Assembly (NCBI GenBank): GCA_932294355.1
Contig: OW028758.1
Location: 10,456,501 to 10,520,500, forward strand
From: Aporophyla lueneburgensis
Lineage: Eukaryota; Arthropoda; Insecta; Lepidoptera; Noctuidae
DNA: 64,000 nt
Direction of reading: 5' to 3'
How positions within the stretch are numbered: position 1 is the stretch's first letter; every line of letters starts with the position of its first letter. Position numbers and translations under genes: made by a program. Shown here piece after piece: positions 9,603-20,705 of the stretch. Under the pieces are notes generated by a model that saw only the letters and a list, made by a program, of their open reading frames with translations, was not told the origin of the DNA and did not search any database.

Positions 9603-9768
9603 AAGAGTAGGGGGAGACCAAAGAAACGATGGATGGACTGTGTGAATGCGGATATGATTAGACAGGGGAGTGACTTCTAAAGTGACGCCTAATAGAGAAG
9701 TGTGGAAACAAGAGACATGTCACGTTGCACCGACCCCAAATAAACTGGGATGAGGGTCAGGAGAAAGA
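9603..9768 (+). pseudogene. LINE C-terminal fragment 1
   Basis: Translates, with frame damage, as a G-R-P-K-K-R-W-M-D-C-V-N-A-D-M-I stretch, then R-E-V-W-K-.-E-T-C. This type of basic motif closes the protein of a widespread lepidopteran non-LTR retrotransposon. The downstream 'accccaaataaactggga' block recurs at 34340 and 48470. Clade uncertain (RTE- or CR1-like). Confidence 0.5.
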
Positions 9769-10059
9769 TGATTAGCTAAAATGCAAGTATCACCAATTGT
9801 GACATTACATAAGGAAATAAAAATAAAGCCCAATGTCCCTAGACCTACAATGACATAACAATCATCATGATAATTCACGTTGCTCTCCGCAAAGAACGGG
9901 CCTTTCCTTACCCACCCATGTGCCGTCTAAGGCGACGGGATTAAGCCCAGAGGATTGCCGTAAGCACCCTGTCCCGTCTGCAAATGACGGTATACTACGA
10001 TCACCAATCCTTTGGCTTAGCAGTGTTTACAGTAATTTCACATTTGAGCATTCATGCAT

Positions 10060-10241
10060 GCTTTTTCCAGCGTTTTCGCCCGGTGGGGTTCGCAAAATTG
10101 TACCACAAGGACGTACTAATGGGGTTAAAAGTATGCTATGTGTCAAACCAGGCTACAAACTATCTGTGTGCCAAATTTCATTGAAATTTGTTCAGCTGTT
10201 TTTTTGCGTGACTGATTAACAAACAGCCAAACATACAAACG
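10060..10241 (-). mobile_element. Helitron-like element, diverged copy
   Basis: 'ttttccagcgttttcgcccg' is a degenerate 3' block. 'ctatctgtgtgccaaatttc' and 'aaacagccaaacatacaaac' follow as in the copy at 7812. It abuts a copy of the other subfamily at 10242. Confidence 0.5.
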
Positions 10242-10522
10242 TTCACATCGATACTAATATTATAAAGCTGAAGAGTTTGTCAGTTTGGTTGAATGCTATG
10301 ATCTCAGGAACTACTGATTGGAATTGAAAAATCTTCAATCTTTAGTTTTGGGTTGCCCATTTATTGAGGAAGGCTATAGGCTATATAAGATCACGCTACG
10401 ACCAATAGGTGCGGAGAAGCAATGAAAAATGTTGCAAAAACGGGGAAAATCGCACGGGTAGGCGAAAGGGTCGGGGGAACAAGAAATTTAAGGCGGACGA
10501 AGTCGCGGACAGAAGCTAGTTT
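10242..10522 (+). mobile_element. Helitron-like element with intact termini
   Basis: Begins A^TCGATACTAATATTATAAAG and ends GCAGACAGAAG-type sequence with CTAG^T at 10519-10523, fitting insertion between A and T without target duplication. It is about 280 bp with no coding capacity. Confidence 0.65.
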
Positions 10523-10894
10523 ATAATATTAGTAGAATTAGGACACCGGTTCGCCCTGCGGTTTCACCCGCATAAGTCTCGATTCTGTTAGAATATCGGA
10601 ATAAAACTATCCTAATCCAGTTCTTGGTCTACCCGTGTACCCACCATTCAAATCCGTTCAGCCGGTTTAGCGTGAAAGCGTAACAAACAAACATACAAAA
10701 ATCAAATCTTTTCTCTTTATAGTATTCGTTCAGATAACGTAACATTACGCCTATATTCACCGAAAAGATAGGCAAAGGTGTATAGTTCACCCCAATTTCT
10801 CTAGTTTTGTTTTCATAATCGGCCTGTTGTGTTCCCATAGCTGGGACTCTGTCCAGAAAGTTAATTGCGAAACGCACTAAAAGTAGCAACAGTT

Positions 10895-10975
10895 TCCATT
10901 TTGACAGTTCAACCACATTCATTGCGGTATTTACTTCGCTGAACAGACAAATTTTTTGAATATACGAAGCAATGG
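10895..10975. repeat. Dispersed repeat family F
   Basis: The block 'gacagttcaaccacattcat', 'gcggtatttacttcgctgaa', 'cagacaaattttttgaatat' recurs at 30015-30085 and, reversed, at 46255-46345 and 58205-58280. Confidence 0.55.
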
Positions 10976-11016
10976 ATAATTATTCAGATTGTGATTGATC
11001 GTGTGTAATGTAATTA

Positions 11017-11329
11017 GGGGCTGTCTGTCCATTAATCACGTGAGGCTCGAAAGGGGGGGTGGGGTCCATAAAAAATCGAAAACGAAATATCAAAAAGGGG
11101 AGGGGGGGTGTAGTAATATATCACGTGTATTTTTTTTTCTTTCTTTAGTTAGATGATACCTGATTTTTATAAAATTACAAAAAAAAAATAGATTCTCTGT
11201 AGGTACTAAAAAATACACGTGATATAGGGGGAGGGGGGAGGGGTAGTCTTAAACCTCACCATGTATTACCAAGGGGGAGGGGGGTTCCAAAATGCCAAAA
11301 AAAACATCACGTGATTAATGGACGGCCCC
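11017..11329. mobile_element. TTA-flanked MITE with G-rich arms (313 bp)
   Basis: The terminal inverted repeats read GGGGC then GTCCATTAATCACGTGA on the left (one 4-bp insertion) and the complement of the same on the right. TTA is duplicated at 11014-11016 and 11330-11332, a TWA target site as in PIF/Harbinger elements. Inside are a second inverted pair around ATATCACGTG and long G-runs on the + strand (for example 11094-11108 and 11227-11242). Confidence 0.7.
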
Positions 11330-11384
11330 TTAGGTTGTCAGTGAGGAGGAGTGGGCCATGATCCACGGAGCAGGTACAGTACGT

Positions 11385-11560
11385 ATTCAATCAATCAATC
11401 AATTTATTTATTTATTTCGGGCTACAAAGACCCATAACATAAATACCTTACAGACTAACATACATACAAATAAAAACAATGTAAAACTATTGGTTTGATA
11501 ATTGAGTTTAGCCGGACATAGCCCATACTGTCCAAACTGCTTCTCAGAATTTAATCACTA
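11385..11560 (-). repeat. LINE 3' tail with (ATTG)n/(AAAT)n end
   Basis: The (AATC)n(ATTT)n tract at 11388-11426 followed by 'cgggctacaaagaccca' looks, on the minus strand, like a LINE 3' UTR ending in a tetranucleotide tail. A fragment of SINE A (about 11340-11378) precedes it. Confidence 0.45.
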
Positions 11561-11567
11561 CATAGTA

Positions 11568-11705
11568 TAAAACGCAGTTGCTTCCTTTTGTCTGTCCCTG
11601 TGTATGCTTAGATCTTTAAAACTACGGAACGGATTTTGATGCGGTTTTGTTAAAGAGGAAGGGTTATACGTATAATACGCGGGCGAAGCCACTGGCAAAA
11701 GCTAG
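11568..11705 (+). mobile_element. Helitron-like element, short copy
   Basis: Starts A^TCACTACATAGTATAAAA, contains 'aaaactacggaacggatttt' and ends 'gcgggcgaagccactggcaa' + AAGCTAG^T. Confidence 0.6.
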
Positions 11706-11709
11706 TTAG

Positions 11710-12299
11710 AACTAAATCATGATGTATCAATTCGGCTGTGCAATATCAAAACCCTTGTGTATATCTGCATAAAACTAAATTTTACAGGAGAGCTGAAAAA
11801 CGATTTCTGATTTCTATAGGTTGGTTCGTATTTGAATAATTTCTGGGAGTTTTTGCTAGCCTAGGATATGGAGGGTGACAGATCACCCTCCGAAAAATGC
11901 AAAAACACCCGTTTAAAAAAAAATTAGATAGGTAGGTACTTACTAGGTTTTAAAATTGAAAAGCCGAATTGCTCCCTAATTATCACTTGCCATATATTTA
12001 ATTGATGGTCGTATTTCCTAGTAATCGGATATCCAGTATCAGAGGGTTGAAAATCGTTTTAATTGTTCTGAACTGAATGGTAGAAGAAGAAATAAATTAA
12101 AGGAATCGTGAACGTTCCTAGACGGTTATTGGATTAATTGGAATCCTGGAAGGTGTACTTATGGAACTATTTTTCGTATCAATTGCGTTTTCTTTCTTGA
12201 ACGAATCTTTCAATGTTTTTTCTGTTGGATTTAGTTTAGGAAGAGGAATGAATTTCTTGGTTGAGGTTTGAAATTTTATCTTTTTTATTGAACAAATTA
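11710..12299. other. No recognised feature
   Basis: AT-rich. A local direct/inverted 'atatggagggtgacagatca' hairpin near 11866-11895 is the only structure seen. Confidence 0.4.
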
Positions 12300-12535
12300 A
12301 AAACACCGTACAGTACGGTGTTGCCGGATATAAAGAATATCACCATCCCATTTCTTCCCGTGGGTGTCGTAGAAGGCGACTAAGGGACTTATTAGAGAAT
12401 GGGTAGTAGCGTTCTCTATGCATCTTACCACCATACTGCGATCGCCAACCCGCCTGCCAAGCGTGGTGATTATGGCAAACCCACCCAAATTGGGGGACGC
12501 TTCTGTCCAGCGGTGGACGTCTTTCGGCTGAAATC
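12300..12535 (+). repeat. Dispersed repeat family B, long copy
   Basis: 'tttcttcccgtgggtgtcgt', 'aaggcgactaagggactta', 'accaccatactgcgatcgcc', 'ccaattggggga'-type block and 'cagcggtggacgtctttcgg' in sense order. The left edge carries a short palindrome 'accgtacagtacggt'. Confidence 0.7.
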
Positions 12536-12891
12536 TTATACCTTTAAACGAGCAATTCTTGTATATATATATAATCTGAATCTCGGAAACGGCTCCAACG
12601 ATTTCCATGAAATTTAGTATACAGGGGGTTTCGGGGGCGATTAATCGATCTAGCTAAAATTCATTTTTATACAATGTCGTTTTATTCGTGTTTTCAATGA
12701 CCAACTTTATCGATTATCAACTTGAACATAAACTTATTATTTTAAACACAATTAACCAAAAAATACCGAGCATAGGTCGGTCATCCAGATATTGATAATT
12801 AATCAAAAACAGTCAGCAATCAGTCTTGTTGACTTTGTGGTAATTCCTGGCCAGGGAAACTGTTATGACCATTGGATTTTTATTTATTTAA

Positions 12892-13125
12892 CATGTTAAC
12901 TACCATGTCGGACAATGTGTCCGACACTTTTTGTTCCATTCCATCCTTGTCGGACTATATGACCGACAACACATACAAAATCTGAACATTTCGTTGCTGC
13001 CTGGCGGCCATGTTTTTGGCATAAATAATGTATTTATGGAATAAATAATTAATTAATTTAAAGTGAAATAACAGTAAATACATTTTTTCCTTTTTTTGAT
13101 TTTCACCATGGCAAACGTTAACGTG
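12892..13125. mobile_element. TTAA-flanked MITE (234 bp), piggyBac-like
   Basis: TTAA at 12888-12891 and 13126-13129. The ends are inverted: CATGTTAAC on the left and the complement CACGTTAAC on the right, then 'ccatg' in both arms. The interior has two palindromes around GTCGGAC/GTCCGAC. There is no coding sequence. The assignment depends on the short ends and the TTAA, so it is moderate. Confidence 0.5.
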
Positions 13126-13141
13126 TTAATACTCTTGACAC

Positions 13142-13305
13142 GTTTTTTTTTTGTGGTTGGGAATTCATCAAATGACGCCTCCGGCTATGGGTGGAGCGGA
13201 AGGGCATGTCAGACTTTTACTGACTAAAACCCACCCGTGTTCCTTCAGTTACCCATGTGCCAGGGTCACGGTGTCTCTTTCGAACAAATCTCGCGACCCT
13301 GGCAA
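13142..13305 (-). mobile_element. R1-clade-like LINE 3' tail (copy c)
   Basis: The poly-T start, then 'catcaaatgacgcctcc', 'cagacttttactgactaaaa', 'tgccagggtcacggtgtct' and the end 'ctcgcgaccctggca'. It stops at the recurrent 5' boundary shared with copies e, g, h and i. The target duplication is weak (ttgacac / ttggcac). Confidence 0.65.
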
Positions 13306-13329
13306 GTTGGCACATCAATCAGAAGCCTC

Positions 13330-13872
13330 TAATTTGTTGTGAAAATTCCCAATCTTTTAGATCTTATAATAAGATATTCATAACATAACATCACGCCTTG
13401 TTTCCTTAAAGGGTTGGACAGAAATGTACACCCACATTTCGTCTAACATAACATATTAGACTTACTATTACAGCTGAGGGCTCTTAAAGTTATTTCTAAG
13501 AAGTTAGTAATAACATTCAAACTAACAAGGGTTGCGAAAATCGAAAATGTAATAGGCTATAATTTTTCATATTCCTAGAACGTCTGACTCCTAACGAATT
13601 CCAAGATTCTCTTCATAATAACATTTTCAATACAAGACAAAAGAATTATAAAGGAATGTGAAAATTTGTGAATACATATATTGAAAACGGTGGTACGTAT
13701 TTCAAAAGAAAGAAAAAAAAAATTCACAGGGCACTACATAATTTCATTGTTTACCATAAGAAACTTTTTAGATGTTTACATAAAAAAGGGTAAGTCGAAA
13801 AATAAGGACCACCCTTAGAACTTAAATGTGTCTTAATTTGTAGTAATATAATTTTGAATTTCTTTTGTTCGG
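13330..13872. other. No recognised feature
   Basis: AT-rich spacer with A-runs and no homology seen within the window. Confidence 0.4.
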
Positions 13873-13926
13873 GCAAACCCCCCAGTGAGGGATGCTTATG
13901 TCCAGCAGTGGACGTCTTTCGGGTGA
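13873..13926 (+). repeat. Family B 3' fragment
   Basis: 'ggatgcttatgtccagcagt', 'ggacgtctttcgggtgaaat': only the 3' end of the repeat, directly followed by a SINE S2 tail. Confidence 0.6.
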
Positions 13927-14194
13927 AATAATAATAATAATAATATCTTTAGGACAACCAACACAACGTTATCTGATCCCAAACTAGGCAGAGCCTGTAC
14001 TATGGCAACCAGACAACTGATAAACATACTTATATATTTCTAAATACATACGTATATAGATAAATTACACCCAGACACAGAACAAATGATTGTGCTCATC
14101 ACGCAAACATTTGTCCTGGGTGGGAATCGAACCCACGACCTCAGTCTTTGCAGTCAGGGTCACTAACCACTAGACTAACAGGCCAGTCAGGCCA
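13927..14194 (-). mobile_element. tRNA-derived SINE S2, complete
   Basis: On the minus strand it begins 'ggcctgttagtctagtgg' with A box TAGTCTAGTGG and B box GGTTCGATTCC ('gtgggttcgattcccaccca'). It then runs through 'gatgagcacaatcatttgtt', 'ggttgccatagtacaggctc' and 'gcctagtttgggatcagata' to an (ATT)n tail at 13928-13946. This family is distinct from S1 and A. A partial copy lies at 49678-49770. Confidence 0.8.
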
Positions 14195-14195
14195 T

Positions 14196-16015
14196 GATAA
14201 TAATGAAGACAGAAGCTCATAAACACAGACTTCATCAACACGTGACTGTCGAGGATTCACAATTTCCAGAATTTTCGCGGAACATAAAAACAAAAACCCA
14301 CGATTTGAGAACCTCTTCGTTTTTGAAGTCGGTTATTAAAAAAGCCTCCTTTTCGGTCAATGATCCATCTGACAAAAATGTTCCAATAGCCTACAAAATT
14401 ACTGACTTCCTCATCCTTGTAAAATTATTCGTTCGAACAGAATAAGTTCCATAGAAAATTATTTCAATTGTTATGTCTTGAAATTCTGTTACTAGGCAGA
14501 TAAATTTTCAGGAGTATTTTTAACAATTGTAGTAATTAGTTTCAAATTGGCTGGATAGGTAGCTTTAATTAATAATTCTTGCAACACCTAATTAGGTAAA
14601 TTAGAACAGTCAGTAAGACAAAAACTGTGAACTTTAGTTCGAATAAGGTTTTAATATAAACGGTTGTTCTAGCTGTGGTACTTACCCCACACCCATACCC
14701 TACCCTATAACAAATTCGTATACCCTCACTTGCTAAGTAAATAAAACTGTCGGGAAGTTATTAAGATATTGCTTGTAAACTGTGAATGTACCTCAGTTTA
14801 CAATCAATAGAATTTAATTTAGCTCACGTGGTGTGTTTACCCAGTAACCGTTGCACTGTGCAAAGTTTATCTTAGTAAAAATAACAATTGTAATGCCAAT
14901 TGTTATTTTTAAGGTCAAAAGTGTAAACAATTATTGGTGACCCAAATAAATAAAATCATTTACATACACCAAGTGGAAAACGTACACACGGCCACATGCC
15001 ACAGAATTTCCATTCTAAGCTGACCTCTAATTTTACTGAAATCCCGTACAAAGTGAGATCAGTTTATACTGGAAATGCATAGCTTGATATGTAGCCGTGT
15101 GTTCGTATTATTGAAACTATCTCAAAAACAACTAATCAGAACTTGACCAAATTTAGACTGGTGGTCCCATATGCCTGTGTAGTTTCTTTAGAAGTATGTA
15201 TTCTTTATAACCTTTAAAACAAAAGAGGAATTTTTCAAATCGGTGATATTAATAAATTATGGAGTTCTAAAGGAATACAAGAGAAAAAATAAAACTGCAT
15301 TCAGAACCTCAATTTTTTGAAGTCGTTTGATCAACTTAGCAAGCCTAAGCAATGACGTCACCAAAGAATTCCCATTTCTTCTAAATATATATAAAGTTTT
15401 ATATACAAGCCATTAGTGTTGACCTGGAGACTGGTCCATTAGCTTTATGACGAACAGCATTCCACCGAGATGCATCATCCTTGACTCATCTCATGCATAC
15501 CTGTAACAAAGAATACATTTATTATTAACTGAGATAAACCTGACCTAAAGGACATGTGGTCAGGCCATGTGGCCGGCGGCCATGTTAGATTATCTTATGT
15601 GTGAGACAGTGCCGGGTGTAAATCTATACATCTACAGGGTGGTAGAGATATTGACGCGCTAAATTGAGCTCATAATTGTAGATCCGTAGCAATTTTTAGT
15701 CGGTTATGAAAAAAAAAACAATAGCAGTTTCATAGAAAAGTGTGCAATACCTACTCGGTGAAAATATATGGCACAGCTAATTTTCATTTTAATAACTGAT
15801 AAAAATTGTCAACGGGTGGTTTAAAATCATGTAAGTACTACCTTTATCCATGGTAACATTGGTAACAGGCTATCGTCGATATCCGTGCCATCCAAATAAA
15901 CAAAACTGAAGTGTCTGTTGGTACTTCAATTTTAAAATAATAGCTTTTTCTCGATGCATATGGTACTGGTATACACGGTACTTATAGAAAAAAAAAACAA
16001 TTTGTTGTATTTCAG
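14196..16015. other. Long gene-free AT-rich stretch
   Basis: It contains a perfect 14-bp inverted repeat at 14877-14890 / 14897-14910 (AAAAATAACAATTG) and LINE-derived motifs 'tttttgaagtcggttatt' near 14320 and 'tttttgaagtcgtttga' near 15312. Otherwise there is no coding, RNA or promoter signal. Confidence 0.5.
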
Positions 16016-16017
16016 TT

Positions 16018-16105
16018 TTTCCGTTTGTTCCGGCTAATCTCCGAAACGGCAGGCTCGATTTTGATGAAATAGAAAGAACAAAGTCTACTATTTACCGACA
16101 CACTG
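16018..16105 (+). repeat. Helitron-like 5' fragment
   Basis: 'tttgttccggctaatctccg', 'aaacggcaggctcgattttg' matches the block at 57237-57290. The ends are not found. Confidence 0.4.
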
Positions 16106-16925
16106 GCTAGTCTATACAAACATTACAAAGCGTTCAGAATCAATGGTGAAATTCACCCTAATATTCCTAAACAGGATTAATTAGTACTTATCATGACTGG
16201 TATCAGTGCCAATAAAAGTATAGGCAAAACGAAATACAATAAAAGATTTTTACACAAAAATAAAAGTATTATTGTCTAAAAATCTTTCTCAAAAACCTCC
16301 AAAGATATAATATGCCTAATCTGACAATGGCTTACGAATGAAATAAAAAAAAAGAATTAGTTTTGGTATCATTTTTTTTTTATTCCTTTTTTGGATCTTT
16401 TCTAGACAACACAATAGACAAAATAAAAATTCATTCATTAAAACAATTTCATCATTTGTGGTTCTTTTTTTAAAGTGTTGCAATAAAGTTAAGCGGGTTA
16501 TTCTAAAAATAAAAACTCCCGTTCTTGTCTTTTTTTTCTTTTCAGTTTCATTCCAGATTTGGACGAATGTTTTTTTTCTGTGGGTACTGGCCAATTGGCT
16601 TGCAATTTAGTATTATTTCAGGTTCCTTCCAAGTACCTACTTTTTTATATAGCTCTTTACACATCATGTTTATTTCTAGAAATCATGCTTCACTTCAAAT
16701 TATTTTTAAATTTTTAATCGATCAAAATCAACAGCTCGGTAATTCCCTGTCAGCGACTTCAGTAAGCGCTGTGTTGAAAGTTTCTTGTCAACACATTATT
16801 TCTTCGTGTTGGGCATGATTTTAAAAGTAATCAATCATTTAATAAGTATAAATTCAAGAATGTTATAATTTTTATTAGAGAAACACGATGGTTTAAGTTC
16901 TCCATAGATTTTCGATATGATTTTT
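16106..16925. other. No recognised feature
   Basis: AT-rich. Open frames of about 90-100 codons occur on both strands but are low-complexity and show no domain. Confidence 0.4.
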
Positions 16926-16938
16926 ATGAGTGTCCATA

Positions 16939-17243
16939 TTTGCGAGGATTGTCTGGAGGACACGGTGGAGCATACGGTGGAGGTGTTCCCTGCCTGGGCG
17001 GAGCACCGCCGTGTCCTCGTGGAGGCGATCGGCGGCGGCGACCTTTCGCGTCCGGCCCTGGTGCGAGCCATGGTACGGAGCGAGAGGGCATGGGAAGCCG
17101 TCACCTCCTTCTGCGAAGCAGTAATGCTCGCGAAGGAGGAGGCGGGGCGGCCGCCGCAGGATGAGACGCCCCGGGCGTCGGGAGTCGATAGCGGACTCCC
17201 GGCCAGCGTAGGCGCGAGCTTGCGGGTGGCGAGCAACGGGTAG
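16939..17243 (+). pseudogene. LINE ORF2 C-terminus, degraded zinc knuckle
   Basis: The open frame 16917-17243 continues from flanking DNA. The LINE part starts at the second cysteine of the knuckle (C-E-D), so the first cysteine is absent. The last cysteine is replaced by phenylalanine (E-V-F-P-A-W instead of E-V-C-P-A-W). The rest (A-E-H-R-R-V-L-V-E-A-I-G-G-G-D) is nearly identical to copy b, but the C-terminus diverges after the 'EEAGR' segment. Confidence 0.7.
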
Positions 17244-17507
17244 CTCGCCGCCCGGTAAGGCCCAGGCTCGGGTCGACGGCGCGTAGTGTTCCACGCGCGC
17301 CTCAAAGAGATGTCAGCAGCGCTGAAGCAGACCTGCTAGGACCGATGCCTGCCGGGGTCGCGTGATTGTTCGAAAGAGATACCGTGGCCCCGGCACATGG
17401 GCAACTGAAGGAACACGGGTGAGTTTTAGTCAGTAAAAGTCTGACACGCCCCCCCGCTCTGTCCAAGAGTGGGAGAAGTCATTTGATGATTTCCCATCCA
17501 AAAAAAA
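16939..17507 (+). mobile_element. R1-clade-like LINE, 5'-truncated copy d
   Basis: Second coding-end copy of the LINE at 6707-7489, in the opposite orientation. Target duplication at 16926-16938 / 17508-17521 (atgagtgtcc.tat, one mismatch). The 3' end is a short poly-A at 17499-17508. The copy starts inside the zinc-knuckle codons, so its 5' truncation is deeper than in copy b. Confidence 0.8.
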
Positions 17508-17589
17508 ATGAGTGTCCGTATAACGATGATTTAAATCAAATTATTGTTAAAATCAATTCAGTACTTGAGCCGGGACTATTTATTTTGGT

Positions 17590-17665
17590 ATCAAATCCTA
17601 AAAGTCATGTTGTGCCGACCCCGACATTAAATTGGAATATAGGCAGGAGAATGATAAACAAAAAT
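17590..17665 (+). repeat. LINE C-terminal tail fragment 2
   Basis: 'tcatgttgtgccgacccc' and 'aggcaggagaatgata' match the tail that follows the coding end at 9603, 34270 and 48370. Confidence 0.4.
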
Positions 17666-17679
17666 CAAAACAAAAAGCC

Positions 17680-18420
17680 CACAATACCTTTAAACAAAAG
17701 AAGCTCGCAATAAACAAAGTCTGCTGTTAAAAGACAAAAGACGCCGTAGTTGTCAGTCAAAAACAGAACTTGGCACTCGTTTGCATAATTCCAATTAATA
17801 ATAGCGATTATCACAAAGCAACTTCGACGGAAACCATGATGCTTCGCGGAATCAATATTGTTCTTGTTCCTATAAATCTTCAGCTCCTTGCAAAAGCGAA
17901 GACCAATTTCAATTTGAAAATTCACTTTGAATAAGACCCCTTTGTGAACGGGAAACGTGAATTATTAATTTTTTCGGTCTATCCTATTGAAAATATTTAT
18001 TGAAAAAACTGGACCTAGTTGTCAATTGGGTGAAAAATTCCTTTGATATTATTAGGCGCTATCATCTGTGTTAATAACAAAGGAAGGGAAATTTTAAATT
18101 AATAGCCTTCAGCGTTTTTATAACAACGCGACAATTCCTAAGTTATTCATGTAGCAATTATGTACAAGGATTCTTAAGACGCGAATGTAGGCTGTGGCAA
18201 AGATTTAGATCGTTAGATTCGGCATACTGTTTCAAAAGACAGTCACGTTTCTGTTTCCTTTTGACACATCGGACACACAATGACGCAACGATTTGACTTC
18301 ATTGTCATCAAAACACTATTTAATAATATGTGAGTTCACTCATCGCTCTATGGATACTTTTTCGCGTGACAAAGTACATACATAGGTGCAAAAATAAATA
18401 ATCAGCGTATAACGATCTCA
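17680..18420. other. No recognised feature
   Basis: AT-rich. No repeat family matched. Confidence 0.4.
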
Positions 18421-18424
18421 CTTC

Positions 18425-18632
18425 TATGACACAGGCCCAGTGCGGGTTGGTAGATGTCACGTTTTCAAATTCTTGGTTCTAGAACATGCCGGTTTCTTCT
18501 CGATGTTTTCCTTCACCCTTTAGAGAGCAGTTATGAAATAATTTAGAAAGTAAAGCGCCTGTCGAGGTTTGAACTTACGACCTTAAAACTCGTAAGTCGC
18601 GGACGTTACCACTTAACTACTACCTCCAAGAC
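18425..18632 (-). mobile_element. SINE family A copy
   Basis: 'cccagtgcgggttggtagat', 'gatgttttccttcaccc' and, at the head, 'aagtaaagcgcctgtcgagg' with a decayed B box. The A-box region 'gttaccacttaact' is diverged. Confidence 0.7.
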
Positions 18633-18634
18633 TG

Positions 18635-20705
18635 ACTAAATACGATGGCAAATCTAGAGATTGAAATCTTTAGGCTGATGACAATACAAGACGCGTCGCA
18701 GGTATAAAGCGAGGTATAATTAAAGCGCGTTCAGCCTCTAAAATATTCATGCAAACTACGGCCTAAATCCGGCAAAGGAGGCGCGGATACAGGGCAGAAA
18801 ACGATCAAAATCGAACCAACTGGTTGGCCATACCCAATCTATAAGCCGTAAAAAAATATAGTACCCTGCCAGGTGGTGATGCCATTATTGTTCGAACCTG
18901 ACCGAAAACGACAGGTGTTTTCGACCGACACATGCGCTCATCCGATCTTTTGGATTCGGCCTATCGAGCAGATGGTCGGATTCAAACCGCTTTATTTGTG
19001 TTGCACGTTTTTTGTGATATTTTTGGGAGCTGTGTTTCCGAATGGTGGTAAAGTTATGTGCGAATTCTATTTTGTGGGTATCCTTTTTCGCTTTCGTGCG
19101 GAATAACCCGAAAAAAGAGAAAATCACGGTTTTGTGTGCAGCCAAAACTGGATGATCTTTTTTTGACAACCACTGACCAATGGAATTAATTTTAGTTGAA
19201 GTTTACGAAGAAACCAATAAATATTATGCAATAAAATTGAATTTAATTAATAGAAAATAAGTACTTCATTTATCAAATTTAATTTCATTCGAAAACATCC
19301 ATCAGACGACCCTAGTTAAATCGTACGGTGACTGTATGTACACATTTTTAAAGCAACGCAGTACATTTTACAACTCGAGACAAAGAAAATGACGCCTCAG
19401 ACAAAAAGGAACACTTTTTTCAAGAACTTTTTATGGAACATTTCCCGTCTTTCCGACGTTACTGAACGACAACAATCTACATAGACGAAATCGGAACGAA
19501 AAACTGCTCTATGTGACTTGGCAGATAATTTTATTGAATTTCAAATCGAACTGGATTGCATCTTCAAGCATATCGTCTTCAGGTATTATTGTAATGGTCC
19601 TAATGTCGCGGGGATAGAGTTCATTTTGTGAGTTTAAGGATAGTGAGTCAGCAAAATAAACATCTGGCCTGGTTTTTACGGTTATGCATCAGGATTGGAA
19701 CGCAAAAAGGTCGCGCTTAGTCGAATCAGAGCCTTCTCCGGTGTTAAAGTGTGAAATTATTTAGTGAACTCAAAGGTCGGTTTAAAGGGTGATTTTTCGT
19801 TATCGTGATTTAAATTATAATTCCAATTTCAAACTAATTCTAGTCTCGCTCACTGAATGGGTCGTAATTTATTTTTTAACGCAACTGTCACGATAAGCTT
19901 CGGCTATTCGTTTTAATAGACTTAACAATGATTAAGTAATATTAAAGTAATGAATGTTAACGATCTTGTTCTAACATTTTGACCTTTGCAGAGTTTGTGA
20001 CGATACAGACACCACACCTATACACACAGCACATTCAACTAAATCATAATTATAGCTAACGCCATGCGGTATACAAAAATCATGGACAGTAAAATAAAAT
20101 ATAATAGAACACAATACTTTTGCAGGATATATTTTTAATAGCATCACAATCCTTAAAAACGAAACCACCTAAATAATATTTTTTTAAAAATCCTCTACAT
20201 TCCACATTCAACTTTTAAAACAGAACACAGAACGGAACCGGTTCACCCAAATACCGATAATCCGATTCCCATTTCATTTCGGAATTAAATAGAGCGTCTG
20301 AATCACCCTTTACAAACGGACAGTATCAATTAAGTACCGATGGTGTAAATGTGAAATGTAAATACGTGTGTGCGAAGTGGGTTACTTCGTTTTGCCGGCA
20401 GTGTACCGTTATGGGAAGTGGTATTTTTGTAGAGTGAACGATGGTGGTGTCGATGTTTTTTTTTGATGGGTCATTTTTTTGAGCGATACGTGTAGTCAAG
20501 TGTAAAGTATGTTATTCTATTTCCATAAGGGTGTGATATAAGAGTTTCCATAAGTGAAGATATTTAAGTGGCTCGTGGTGGTCGGTTATTCAACATGAGC
20601 CGATTTCCTTCAAGCTTGTGGCGACGTGAAAGAAACAGAGTGTGTTACCAGATTGGCACAAATACAAGGTGACTTTGAAAACAATCGACCCAAATGGTTC
20701 AATCA
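18635..20705. other. Long gene-free stretch
   Basis: Mixed AT-rich sequence with no SINE, LINE or MITE that I can match. Overlapping open frames at 18873-19169 on both strands are about 80-95 codons and carry no recognisable domain. Confidence 0.45.

Noticed and set aside
16835..17305. 156- and 133-codon minus-strand frames
   Set aside because: Antisense of LINE copy d, GC-rich and free of stops by composition.
18873..19169. Overlapping 77- and 94-codon frames on opposite strands
   Set aside because: No domain, no start context, no splice signals, and mutual overlap; length is within chance for this region.
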